A stretch of DNA of 28,711 bases, from the NCBI GenBank assembly GCA_001689415.1, contig LUJM01000031.1:1-28711 (forward strand). The letters are read 5' to 3'. Both the position numbers and the translations under genes were made by a program. This DNA comes from Bacteroidales bacterium M2 (GTDB taxonomy: Bacteria; Bacteroidota; Bacteroidia; Bacteroidales; Muribaculaceae). Numbering within the stretch: position 1 is the first letter of the stretch; the number at the start of each line of letters is the position of its first letter. This document shows, piece after piece, positions 1-6,888 of the stretch. The notes below the pieces were generated by a model, which saw nothing but the letters and a program-made list of their open reading frames with translations, searched no databases and was not told the origin of the DNA.

Positions 1-19
1 TTAAGTTTCACCACTAATG

Positions 20-43
20 ATTATGCATTCTCAATTATGCATT
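20..43. repeat. Short direct repeat downstream of lpdA
   Basis: ATTATGCATT occurs at 20-29 and again at 34-43, each containing the palindrome ATGCAT. A second short tandem-like similarity (AAACCTTAAAC type) lies at 68-93, running into the lpdA stop. This is the AT-rich trailer of the minus-strand glycine-cleavage operon. I see no GC-rich stem with a T-run, so I do not call a terminator. Function unknown. Confidence 0.35.
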
Positions 44-80
44 TCTAATAGCACCTTGCGTATTAACCTAAACCTTAAAC

Positions 81-1397
81 TCAAACCTTAAACCGGGCAT
101 CAAACGCAAGTGCGCACTGCGCTATCAGCTCGCTCAGCGTTGGATGTGCAAAGATTGTTTCCTCTGCCAGTTCGTGCATGGTCATCGACTTCGATATAGC
201 TATCGTGGCTACAGCCACAAGGTCGGCGGCATGTGCGCCGACTGCATGACAACCGGTGATAACACCTGTTTCCGCATCATAGTCGAGCTTCAACAAGCCG
301 TCGCTCTGTCCTGAGGCAAGAGCCTTTCCATTAGCACCGTAAGGCAACTTTACCGATTTTACATTCTCGCATCGAAGTGAAACCGAGGCACATTCGGGCA
401 AAGTAAACACTACCGAGGGCATAATATCAAGGCGCGTCTTTTCGCCAAGAACAATCTTGCCCTGTGCCGATGCTGCATGAGCCAACAAGCAGCGGCCATT
501 AACATCGCCAATTGCGTAAACGCCTGCCACAGAGGTCTGCATAGCCTCATCTGTGACTATAAAGCCACGCTTATCAAGCTCGATACCAACGAGTTCGCAA
601 CCTTCGGGCACAACAGGTCGGCGGCCAACAGCGCAAAGAACCATATCGCCCTCTACACTCTTTTCCTTGCCTTTCCTCAGATACGTCACAGTCTTGTCGG
701 CTGTAATCTTCGTAACCTCAGCTCCGCAAACAATATCGATTCCCCTACGGCCAAGGAAACGGTTGAGTCGCTTGGCAATATCAGCATCGAAATTAGGCAG
801 TATTTCGGGACAATACTCCAGCACAGTCACCTTCGTACCATAAGCAGCTGCTATCGAGGCGAACTCAAGGCCTATCACACCACCGCCCACGATAGTAAGT
901 CGTTCGGGCAGCGTTTCGAGTTTCAAAAAAGCATCACTGTTGATAGCCTCGTCAGCACCCTCGCAACGCAGCGCAGCCGGGCGCGACCCGGTGGCAATAA
1001 TAATCTTGTCGGCAGTAAAGCGCTCATCACCAACGCACACAGCCGGACCTGCATCGATGCGGGCCTCGCCCTCTACAATATCGACTCCGGCAAGAAGCTC
1101 GGCAATGCCGCCACGAAGCTCATCCATAACCCCGGCAGCCCTGCGCACGGCAAAAGCATAGTCTGCCCCGGCAAGTTCAGCCTTTACGCCAAAATCCGCG
1201 GCATGATTCAATTCTACTATTTTCTCTGCAGCGCTACAAAGGCACTTGGTGGGTATGCAACCATGGTTGAGGCAGGTGCCGCCGAGAGCCTCGCGCTCTA
1301 CAAGCAACACCTTATGACCTCGGGCTGCCGCCCCGGCGGCAGTTTCATAGCCGCCGGGGCCTGCTCCGATAATTATTATGTCGTAGTGGCTCAGCAT
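81..1397 (-). CDS. lpdA: Dihydrolipoyl dehydrogenase (glycine cleavage L-protein)
   Basis: FAD disulfide oxidoreductase that reoxidises the dihydrolipoyl arm of GcvH and passes electrons to NAD+. Of its 438 residues, GAGPGG (11-16) binds FAD. The redox-active cysteines are C42 and C47 in GGTCLNHGCIPTK. An NAD-binding Rossmann segment (IVGGGVIGLEFAS) lies near 170, the second FAD motif (YAIGDVNG) near 295, and HPTLSE near the C-terminus supplies the catalytic His-Glu pair. It is slightly shorter than the usual 460-475 residues but has all signature motifs. It is the last gene of the operon, and its start overlaps the end of gcvPB by 7 bases, which implies translational coupling. Its position favours a dedicated glycine-cleavage role, although it could also serve a 2-oxoacid dehydrogenase elsewhere in the genome. 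Confidence 0.95.
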   Translation of the reverse strand: MLSHYDIIIIGAGPGGYETAAGAAARGHKVLLVEREALGGTCLNHGCIPTKCLCSAAEKIVELNHAADFGVKAELAGADYAFAVRRAAGVMDELRGGIAELLAGVDIVEGEARIDAGPAVCVGDERFTADKIIIATGSRPAALRCEGADEAINSDAFLKLETLPERLTIVGGGVIGLEFASIAAAYGTKVTVLEYCPEILPNFDADIAKRLNRFLGRRGIDIVCGAEVTKITADKTVTYLRKGKEKSVEGDMVLCAVGRRPVVPEGCELVGIELDKRGFIVTDEAMQTSVAGVYAIGDVNGRCLLAHAASAQGKIVLGEKTRLDIMPSVVFTLPECASVSLRCENVKSVKLPYGANGKALASGQSDGLLKLDYDAETGVITGCHAVGAHAADLVAVATIAISKSMTMHELAEETIFAHPTLSELIAQCALAFDARFKV

Positions 1398-2857
1398 TGG
1401 GTCAAATCACTATATGTTAGAACCGGATTGAGCGCCGCCTCGTCCTCGTCGGGATGTGAAATCGGTGTGGTGTACGGCGCATTCTTCACCTTGTCAGGTT
1501 CTGCCGACGCAGCCTCGCCAATCTTGCGCATTACCTCGATAAAGGCATCAAGTGTCCTGCGGCTCTCTGTCTCGGTAGGCTCTATCATCAACGATTCATG
1601 GAATAGCAGCGGGAAATAAATCGTCGGGGCATGGAAGCCGTAGTCAAGCAGTGCCTTGGCTACATGCAGCGTCGTAACTCCGGTGCTCTTGTCGCGCAAT
1701 CCGTCGAATACAAACTCGTGTTTGCATGGGCCGGGAATGGGCTGCAAGTAAAGGTCGTTGAGCGAGTTAAGAATATAATTGGCATTGAGTGTGGCAAGAG
1801 GGCCAACCTGGGCAAGGTGCTCCGGACCCATAGTAAGGATATAGGCCAAAGCCTTGACAAGCACGGTAAAGTTGCCAAGCCAAGCACTTACGCTGCCAAA
1901 TGCGGTATCGCTATACTCTACCCTCAATTTTCCGTCGGCATCTTCTACCACGCGCGGATTGGGCAAGAACTGCTCCAGTCCGGCACGTACGCCCACAGGT
2001 CCCGCGCCCGGGCCACCGCCGCCATGAGGTGTCGAGAATGTCTTGTGTAGGTTGATATGCATCACATCAAAGCCCATATCGCCGGGACGGGCAACGCCGA
2101 GCATGGGATTGAGGTTGGCTCCGTCGTAGTACATCAGCGCTCCGGCGGCATGTACGGCTTCGGCAATCTCGGGGATATTTTTTTCGAACATGCCAACCGT
2201 ATTGGGGTTGGTCATCATCAACGCCGCGATAGTCTCGTCGAGTTTCGATTTCAAATCCTCTATATCAACTGTTCCGTCGGGCATACTTTTTACCTCTACG
2301 ATTTCAAAACCGGCCATTGCAGCCGACGCAGGGTTGGTACCATGAGCCGAATCAGGCACAAGCACCTTGCGGCGGGCTTCGTCGGCACGGCTCAGATGAT
2401 ACGCGCGTATCACCATAAGGCCCGTATACTCGCCATGAGCACCGGCAAAGGGATTCAGAGTAAACTCTGCCATACCGCCGATTTCGCTAAGCGCCTTTTC
2501 AAGGCGGCGATACACACGCAGTGCGCCTTGCACCGTCTCGGCCGGCTGAGCCGGATGCAGATCGGCAACGTTGGCAAGACCTACCATGGCTTCGTTTACC
2601 TTGGGATTGTATTTCATCGTACAAGATCCAAGAGGGTAGAAGCCGGTATCTACGCCGAAATTATTACCGCTGCTGTTTGTATAGTGGCGAACAACAGTTG
2701 GCTCATCGACCTGCGGCAAAGCGGGAGCTTCCTCGCGCCTCAGGTTTTTGGGCAACTGAAATGCATTGTCTCCATAATCATATTCGGGCAACGAGAATCC
2801 TTGCACACCCTCGTGCGACAGCTCGAATATCAGTGGACTGTATAATTCTTTGTTCAT
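1391..2857 (-). CDS. gcvPB: Glycine dehydrogenase (decarboxylating) subunit 2
   Basis: PLP-binding half of the two-subunit glycine cleavage P-protein, which decarboxylates glycine and transfers the aminomethyl group to lipoyl-GcvH. It has 488 residues, normal for this subunit. The PLP lysine is K272 in NLHKTFSTPHGGGGPG, followed by the glycine-rich loop typical of the family. LVPDSAHGTNPASAAMAGF (167-184) is another family hallmark. It starts 2 bases after the gcvPA stop and overlaps lpdA at its end, so the three genes form a tight transcription unit. P-protein is often a single chain of about 950 residues; here it is the split form. Confidence 0.96.
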   Translation of the reverse strand: MNKELYSPLIFELSHEGVQGFSLPEYDYGDNAFQLPKNLRREEAPALPQVDEPTVVRHYTNSSGNNFGVDTGFYPLGSCTMKYNPKVNEAMVGLANVADLHPAQPAETVQGALRVYRRLEKALSEIGGMAEFTLNPFAGAHGEYTGLMVIRAYHLSRADEARRKVLVPDSAHGTNPASAAMAGFEIVEVKSMPDGTVDIEDLKSKLDETIAALMMTNPNTVGMFEKNIPEIAEAVHAAGALMYYDGANLNPMLGVARPGDMGFDVMHINLHKTFSTPHGGGGPGAGPVGVRAGLEQFLPNPRVVEDADGKLRVEYSDTAFGSVSAWLGNFTVLVKALAYILTMGPEHLAQVGPLATLNANYILNSLNDLYLQPIPGPCKHEFVFDGLRDKSTGVTTLHVAKALLDYGFHAPTIYFPLLFHESLMIEPTETESRRTLDAFIEVMRKIGEAASAEPDKVKNAPYTTPISHPDEDEAALNPVLTYSDLTQC

Positions 2858-2859
2858 AA

Positions 2860-4191
2860 CTACAAGCTGTTGAGGGTTGATACATAGAGTTCTATATCAG
2901 CAGGTGCGCACATCTCTGTGGCAGCCACAAGGAGTGAGTTCTCTGTCAGATTCACGCCGCCGAGTATACCCTTGGCCGCCAATGCTTCGAGCAATTTGTC
3001 GGCTGTAAGCGGAGCTACTGTCTCTACTGCAAACTCGTTGAGGAACACTCTGTCGGGATATTTCATCTTCACCTTGCCGGTTGCAAGCATCTTGTCGGCG
3101 AGGCTGTGCGCTGCGTCAGCACTAAGGCGGTTCACCCTCAGGAGGCCTTTGGCACCCATTAGCGACATATACATCGCGGCATGAAGCGTCATTATACCCT
3201 GGTTCGAGCATATATTCGAGGTAGCCTTCTGGCGGCGGATATGTTGCTCGCGAGCCTGAAGAGTGAGTACAAACGATCGTCGGCCGTTGGCATCGGTAGT
3301 CGCTCCGACAATACGTCCGGGAAGCTTGCGCATAAGCGAACGGCGGCAGCAGAGATAACCAAGGCCCGGTCCGCCATAGTTCATCGACATACCCAAGGAC
3401 TGAGCCTCGCCACAGGCAATATCAGCGCCCCACTCGCCGGGAGTTCGAAGCACACTCAGCGTTGTAGCATGACTGTTGATGATAAAAAGTGCCTTGTGCT
3501 GATGACATAGTTCGGCATAGCCCTCGTAATCCTCAATGATGCCGTAATAATTGGGCGAAGCAACGACAACCGCGGCTACATCGCCTGCGCATATCATTTC
3601 TTCGAAATCATTTCGAGATGTTACTCCGCGGTCTTCGGCTATCACCTCCAGAATGATACCTGCACCCGATGCATATGTAGCAATAACCTTTGCCACAGCA
3701 GGTGCGAGGGTGGCCGAAACGAGCACGCGACGACGCTTTTTCGAAGCGTTAACAGCCATTACCACGGCCTCGGCAGTGGCTGTGGCGCCGTCGTACATCG
3801 ATGCGTTCGACACATCCATACCTGTAAGCTGGCACATCATGCTCTGATATTCGAAAATATACTGCAATGTGCCCTGCGAAATCTCGGGCTGATAGGGTGT
3901 ATATGCCGTGAGGAACTCGCTGCGCGACATCAGCGCAGGAATTGCAGCCGGGCAGTAATGGTGGTACCAGCCTGCTCCGGCAAAACATGTCAAGGCCTCG
4001 TTGGCCGAACCAATCTCGGTCTTGAAATAACGGCCAAGTTCGGGCTCGCTCATAGCCTTTGGCAGGTCGTAGGGCCGCTTCAGGCGCAACGACTCGGGCA
4101 CATCGCTGTATAGATCGTCGAGGCTGCCTACATGGCAGCGCTCGAGCATGGCAGCGATATCGCCCGGTGTATGAGGTAGATAGGGATGCAT
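2860..4191 (-). CDS. gcvPA: Glycine dehydrogenase (decarboxylating) subunit 1
   Basis: N-terminal-type subunit of the split P-protein, partner of the adjacent gcvPB product. At 443 residues it has normal length. Recognisable blocks are the N-terminal YLPHTPGDIAAML, then FAGAGWYHHYCPAAIPALMS and TAYTPYQPEISQGTLQYIFE, which match the family core, and SMNYGGPGLGYL later on. It has an aminotransferase-like fold but no PLP lysine of its own; the catalytic lysine is in GcvPB. It lies 12 bases downstream of gcvH and 2 bases upstream of gcvPB, as expected for a stoichiometric complex. Confidence 0.96.
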   Translation of the reverse strand: MHPYLPHTPGDIAAMLERCHVGSLDDLYSDVPESLRLKRPYDLPKAMSEPELGRYFKTEIGSANEALTCFAGAGWYHHYCPAAIPALMSRSEFLTAYTPYQPEISQGTLQYIFEYQSMMCQLTGMDVSNASMYDGATATAEAVVMAVNASKKRRRVLVSATLAPAVAKVIATYASGAGIILEVIAEDRGVTSRNDFEEMICAGDVAAVVVASPNYYGIIEDYEGYAELCHQHKALFIINSHATTLSVLRTPGEWGADIACGEAQSLGMSMNYGGPGLGYLCCRRSLMRKLPGRIVGATTDANGRRSFVLTLQAREQHIRRQKATSNICSNQGIMTLHAAMYMSLMGAKGLLRVNRLSADAAHSLADKMLATGKVKMKYPDRVFLNEFAVETVAPLTADKLLEALAAKGILGGVNLTENSLLVAATEMCAPADIELYVSTLNSL

Positions 4192-4203
4192 GATTCCTAT
4201 ATT

Positions 4204-4578
4204 TTAATGATTCTCTTGCTCGAGGAATTTGTCGTAAGCCTCCTGATCCATCAGTTCGTCGAGTTCTGTAGGATCTACGATGCTCACTTTTACAATCCAC
4301 GCCTCGAGGGGGGCGTTGTTGATAAGCTTGGGATCGTCTTCGAGTTCTTCGTTCACAGCAAGAACTTCGCCGGTCACGGGCGAATAGAGGTCGCTCGCAG
4401 CCTTACGGCTCTCAATTGCGCCGAATTCTTCCCCAGCCTCGAGGTTGTCGCCTTCTTCGGGCATATCAACGTATGTTACAGCTCCGAGCTGCTTGGCAGC
4501 GTATTCAGAGACACCTATATAACCGACGTTGCCGTCGACTTTAATGTATTCGTGAGAAGGAAGATAGTAGATTTCCAT
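4204..4578 (-). CDS. gcvH: Glycine cleavage system H protein
   Basis: Small lipoyl carrier that shuttles the aminomethyl group between P-, T- and L-proteins. It has 124 residues, typical for GcvH. The lipoylated lysine is K59 in the segment AIESRKAASDLYSPVTGEV, where the family usually has ESVKAASD. The YIGVSEYAAKQLG block (20-32) is also diagnostic. The gene sits 5 bases after gcvT and 12 before gcvPA. The lipoate ligase that could modify K59 is encoded at the head of the same operon. Cytoplasmic. Confidence 0.96.
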   Translation of the reverse strand: MEIYYLPSHEYIKVDGNVGYIGVSEYAAKQLGAVTYVDMPEEGDNLEAGEEFGAIESRKAASDLYSPVTGEVLAVNEELEDDPKLINNAPLEAWIVKVSIVDPTELDELMDQEAYDKFLEQENH

Positions 4579-4583
4579 GGTCG

Positions 4584-5669
4584 TTATTTTTTATAGTTAG
4601 GGGTATAGAAACGTTTTTTAATCACTGTTGCCGGGAAAAGGCGGCGGCGAACTTTCACCTGCAGTTTCGAGCCTAATGGCGCATAGCGGGCATCTACAAA
4701 TGCCATGGCAATGTTTTTGCCTACGCTTATAGAGTTGTAGCCCGTGGTAATGTGGCCTACAACCGCGCCGTCCATATCGAGGACTTCAAAGCCGTGGCGG
4801 GCTGTTGCAGGGCCGTCGATTTCAAGCCCTACAAGTTTACGCTTCGGGCCTTCTGCTTTTTGCTTGGCGAGGGCGTCGCTGCCTATGAAGCCGCCTTCTT
4901 TATCGAGCCTGACAAACATGCCGAGCCCGGCCTCGATAGGGGTGATATCATCATCGAGTTCGTCGCCATACAACGGCAGTCCGGCCTCGAAACGCAGAGT
5001 ATCGCGACAACCAAGACCGCAAGGTGCGATACCTGCAGCCATAAGCTTGTCCCAGTATTCGAGAATCTTGCCGGGTGCGGCATAAATTTCGAATCCGTCC
5101 TCGCCGGTATATCCTGTGCGGCTTACAATAGTAAGGTCGGGCAAGGTAACAAAATGATAGAAACCGATACCCGAGCAATCAATACCGAGCACGTCGAGCA
5201 TCACCTTCTCGCTGTCAGGGCCTTGCACTGCAAGCTGGCCAAAATCTGCGCAGCGGTCACAAACCTCGACATCGAAACCGGGCACCTGCTCACGAATCCA
5301 AGCAATATCCTTGTCGGTATTCGAAGCGTTGATTACCAACATGAAGTCATTGGCATTGCGGCGGTATACCAGCAAATCATCTACTGTGCCACCGTCGGCA
5401 CGTGTCATCATGCCATAAGCACACTGCCCGTCGATAAGAGCCGATGCGTCGTTGGTAAAAATATGATTTACAAATTTAAGAGCGTCAGGGCCTTTGATAT
5501 CGACTTCGCCCATATGAGATACATCAAATACACCACACTTTGTGCGCACAGCTATATGCTCGGCGTCGAGCCCTGCGTATTCTATAGGCATGTCATAGCC
5601 CGCAAATGGCGACATTGATGCGCCAAGTGCCGTATGACGGTCGTAAAGACATGTTTGTTTGGTTTCCAT
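4584..5669 (-). CDS. gcvT: Aminomethyltransferase (glycine cleavage T-protein)
   Basis: Transfers the one-carbon unit from aminomethyl-lipoyl-GcvH to tetrahydrofolate, releasing ammonia and forming 5,10-methylene-THF. The 361 residues match the usual length. Family blocks visible include the N-terminal MSPFAGYDMPIEY and GVFDVSHMGEVDIKGPDA, then SRTGYTGEDGFEIY, and CGLGCRDTLRFEAGLPLYG, with the OB-like GCV_T_C domain at the C-terminus (KRKLVGLEIDGPATARHG onward). It lies 3 bases downstream of lplA and 5 upstream of gcvH. Confidence 0.96.
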   Translation of the reverse strand: METKQTCLYDRHTALGASMSPFAGYDMPIEYAGLDAEHIAVRTKCGVFDVSHMGEVDIKGPDALKFVNHIFTNDASALIDGQCAYGMMTRADGGTVDDLLVYRRNANDFMLVINASNTDKDIAWIREQVPGFDVEVCDRCADFGQLAVQGPDSEKVMLDVLGIDCSGIGFYHFVTLPDLTIVSRTGYTGEDGFEIYAAPGKILEYWDKLMAAGIAPCGLGCRDTLRFEAGLPLYGDELDDDITPIEAGLGMFVRLDKEGGFIGSDALAKQKAEGPKRKLVGLEIDGPATARHGFEVLDMDGAVVGHITTGYNSISVGKNIAMAFVDARYAPLGSKLQVKVRRRLFPATVIKKRFYTPNYKK

Positions 5670-5672
5670 TAA

Positions 5673-6668
5673 TTATATCAGTAGGTTTAGTAATATACTT
5701 GGTGTCAATCCGTTGATTACAGACTGAGTGTTTATCGCATCTATTTTTTGTTTAAGTATCTCACGCTCGTAGGCAACACCTGTCAGAGGCTCGATAATTT
5801 CAGAATTGATATCTCCGCCGACAAAGAAGTCACCCCATATCCCGAGGCCCGAAATCGTATTGTCCCGGGCAAGGTTAATAGCAACTTCGAATTCGCCGAC
5901 ACCTTCTATACGGTTTTTACGCGTGATATCAACCGACTTTGACGACAGCCTATTGACCCTCCCCGAAATAAATGCAGGGTCATAATAAGACTTCTCTATT
6001 TGCTCTATTTGCTTTATATCCTCGTCTGTTACAAGAATACAATCATCACCACATAAATAATGCACGGCATATCGGCCGAAGTCTTCAATCCCAATCTTAA
6101 TTCCGCTTGCCTTGAGCGTTGTCAGCCTTGCCGGGGCGGATGTTACCGACTTCGATTCGAGCTTGGCACGCGAAGGAGTAATGGCCCTCATCAATCTACC
6201 GGGGTCGAAATCATAGAGCATGGTGCCGTGGGCGATACACCGCCCCGGCAGGTGATAAAAAGCATTGCCGGCCACCTTGGAAGTGCCGATAAAAATATCA
6301 TTTCGCCCTGTAGGCTTAGCCTCGATACCAAGCGAGGCCAGCATCGAGGCAATCATCGATGTATAGCGTGAGAAAACAGAACTCATCTCGTCACCGGGGG
6401 TTATATACGAAAACATGAAATTATCCATGTCGGCATATACCGCACCGCCTCCGCTTTTACGCCTCACCACATCGATTCCTTCGCGGCTGCAGTAAGCGAG
6501 GTCGACTTCGCGCTCGATATCCTGGTGCCTTCCGCAAATAACTGTCGGAGCTACTCTCCAAGCAAAGAAATAATCATCAGGGGGTAAAGTAAGTGCAGCC
6601 CACTCTTCCATTGCAAGATAGAAGGGCAATCGGCGCATAGCCATCGGTGGCAAGGCGAGGTGTTTCAT
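5673..6668 (-). CDS. lplA: Lipoate--protein ligase A family
   Basis: Activates lipoate with ATP and attaches it to a lipoyl-domain lysine, most likely GcvH K59 in this operon. From the start chosen here it has 331 residues. The hallmark RRKSGGGAVYADMDNFMFSY (69-88) and the catalytic lysine K131 in SKVAGNAFYHLPGR, followed by HGTMLYDFD, are present. A longer frame begins at 6767, but a consensus promoter on the same strand (6692-6722) lies inside that extension, so the ATG at 6666-6668 (MKHLALPP) is the likely start with a leader of only about 15-20 bases. First gene of the operon. No lipA or lipB is nearby, so lipoate salvage is a plausible role. Confidence 0.9.
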   Translation of the reverse strand: MKHLALPPMAMRRLPFYLAMEEWAALTLPPDDYFFAWRVAPTVICGRHQDIEREVDLAYCSREGIDVVRRKSGGGAVYADMDNFMFSYITPGDEMSSVFSRYTSMIASMLASLGIEAKPTGRNDIFIGTSKVAGNAFYHLPGRCIAHGTMLYDFDPGRLMRAITPSRAKLESKSVTSAPARLTTLKASGIKIGIEDFGRYAVHYLCGDDCILVTDEDIKQIEQIEKSYYDPAFISGRVNRLSSKSVDITRKNRIEGVGEFEVAINLARDNTISGLGIWGDFFVGGDINSEIIEPLTGVAYEREILKQKIDAINTQSVINGLTPSILLNLLI

Positions 6669-6691
6669 GGTTCTTTTTAGCGTTGTGCCCC

Positions 6692-6722
6692 CAAATTTAA
6701 TCATTAAATCTAAAATTGCAAA
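6692..6722 (-). promoter_or_regulatory. Consensus Bacteroidota promoter of the glycine-cleavage operon
   Basis: On the minus strand the -33 element TTTG (plus-strand CAAA 6719-6722) is separated by exactly 19 bases from the -7 element TAAATTTG (plus-strand 6692-6699). This is a perfect match to TTTG-N19/20-TAnnTTTG. Transcription should begin near 6685, just upstream of the lplA ATG at 6668. Confidence 0.8.
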
Positions 6723-6747
6723 ATTTTTTTGAGGGCACGGAAACCAA

Positions 6748-6777
6748 TATTTAATATTTGTATCCAAATATTAAATA
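6748..6777. promoter_or_regulatory. 30-bp perfect palindrome between divergent promoters, candidate operator
   Basis: Two 13-base arms (TATTTAATATTTG and CAAATATTAAATA) are perfectly complementary around a 4-base TATC spacer. The site lies about 25 bp upstream of the minus-strand -33 element and about 32 bp upstream of the plus-strand -33 element, a natural position for a shared regulator. The core and right arm recur at 14794-14814. It is too AT-rich and has no T-run placement to serve as a convincing terminator. The bound protein is not identifiable from this window. Confidence 0.55.
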
Positions 6778-6809
6778 ATGTATACTCGCGTGATTCTTTA
6801 AGAAAAATT

Positions 6810-6841
6810 TTTGTGACATTCATCGCTTTAGTTTAATTTTG
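6810..6841 (+). promoter_or_regulatory. Consensus Bacteroidota promoter of the amidase operon
   Basis: TTTG (6810-6813), a spacer of 20 bases, then TAATTTTG (6834-6841): a perfect match to the Bacteroidota housekeeping consensus. The predicted start of transcription is near 6848, leaving a leader of about 40 bases before the ATG at 6889. Confidence 0.8.
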
Positions 6842-6888
6842 TGGTGACCACTGCCATAGTCAGTGCCTAAGACTTAAAACAATTAATA

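Noticed and set aside
477..1619. Plus-strand open frame of 380 codons
   Set aside because: Lies opposite lpdA and the end of gcvPB, both of which have complete catalytic motifs; its translation has no recognisable domain.
2057..2845. Plus-strand open frame of 262 codons opposite gcvPB
   Set aside because: Antisense shadow of a well-conserved gene; composition typical of reverse-frame reading.
4752..5618. Plus-strand open frame of 288 codons opposite gcvT
   Set aside because: Antisense shadow; gcvT motifs on the other strand are complete.
6669..6767. N-terminal extension of lplA
   Set aside because: Contains the operon promoter and is not similar to the family N-terminus.
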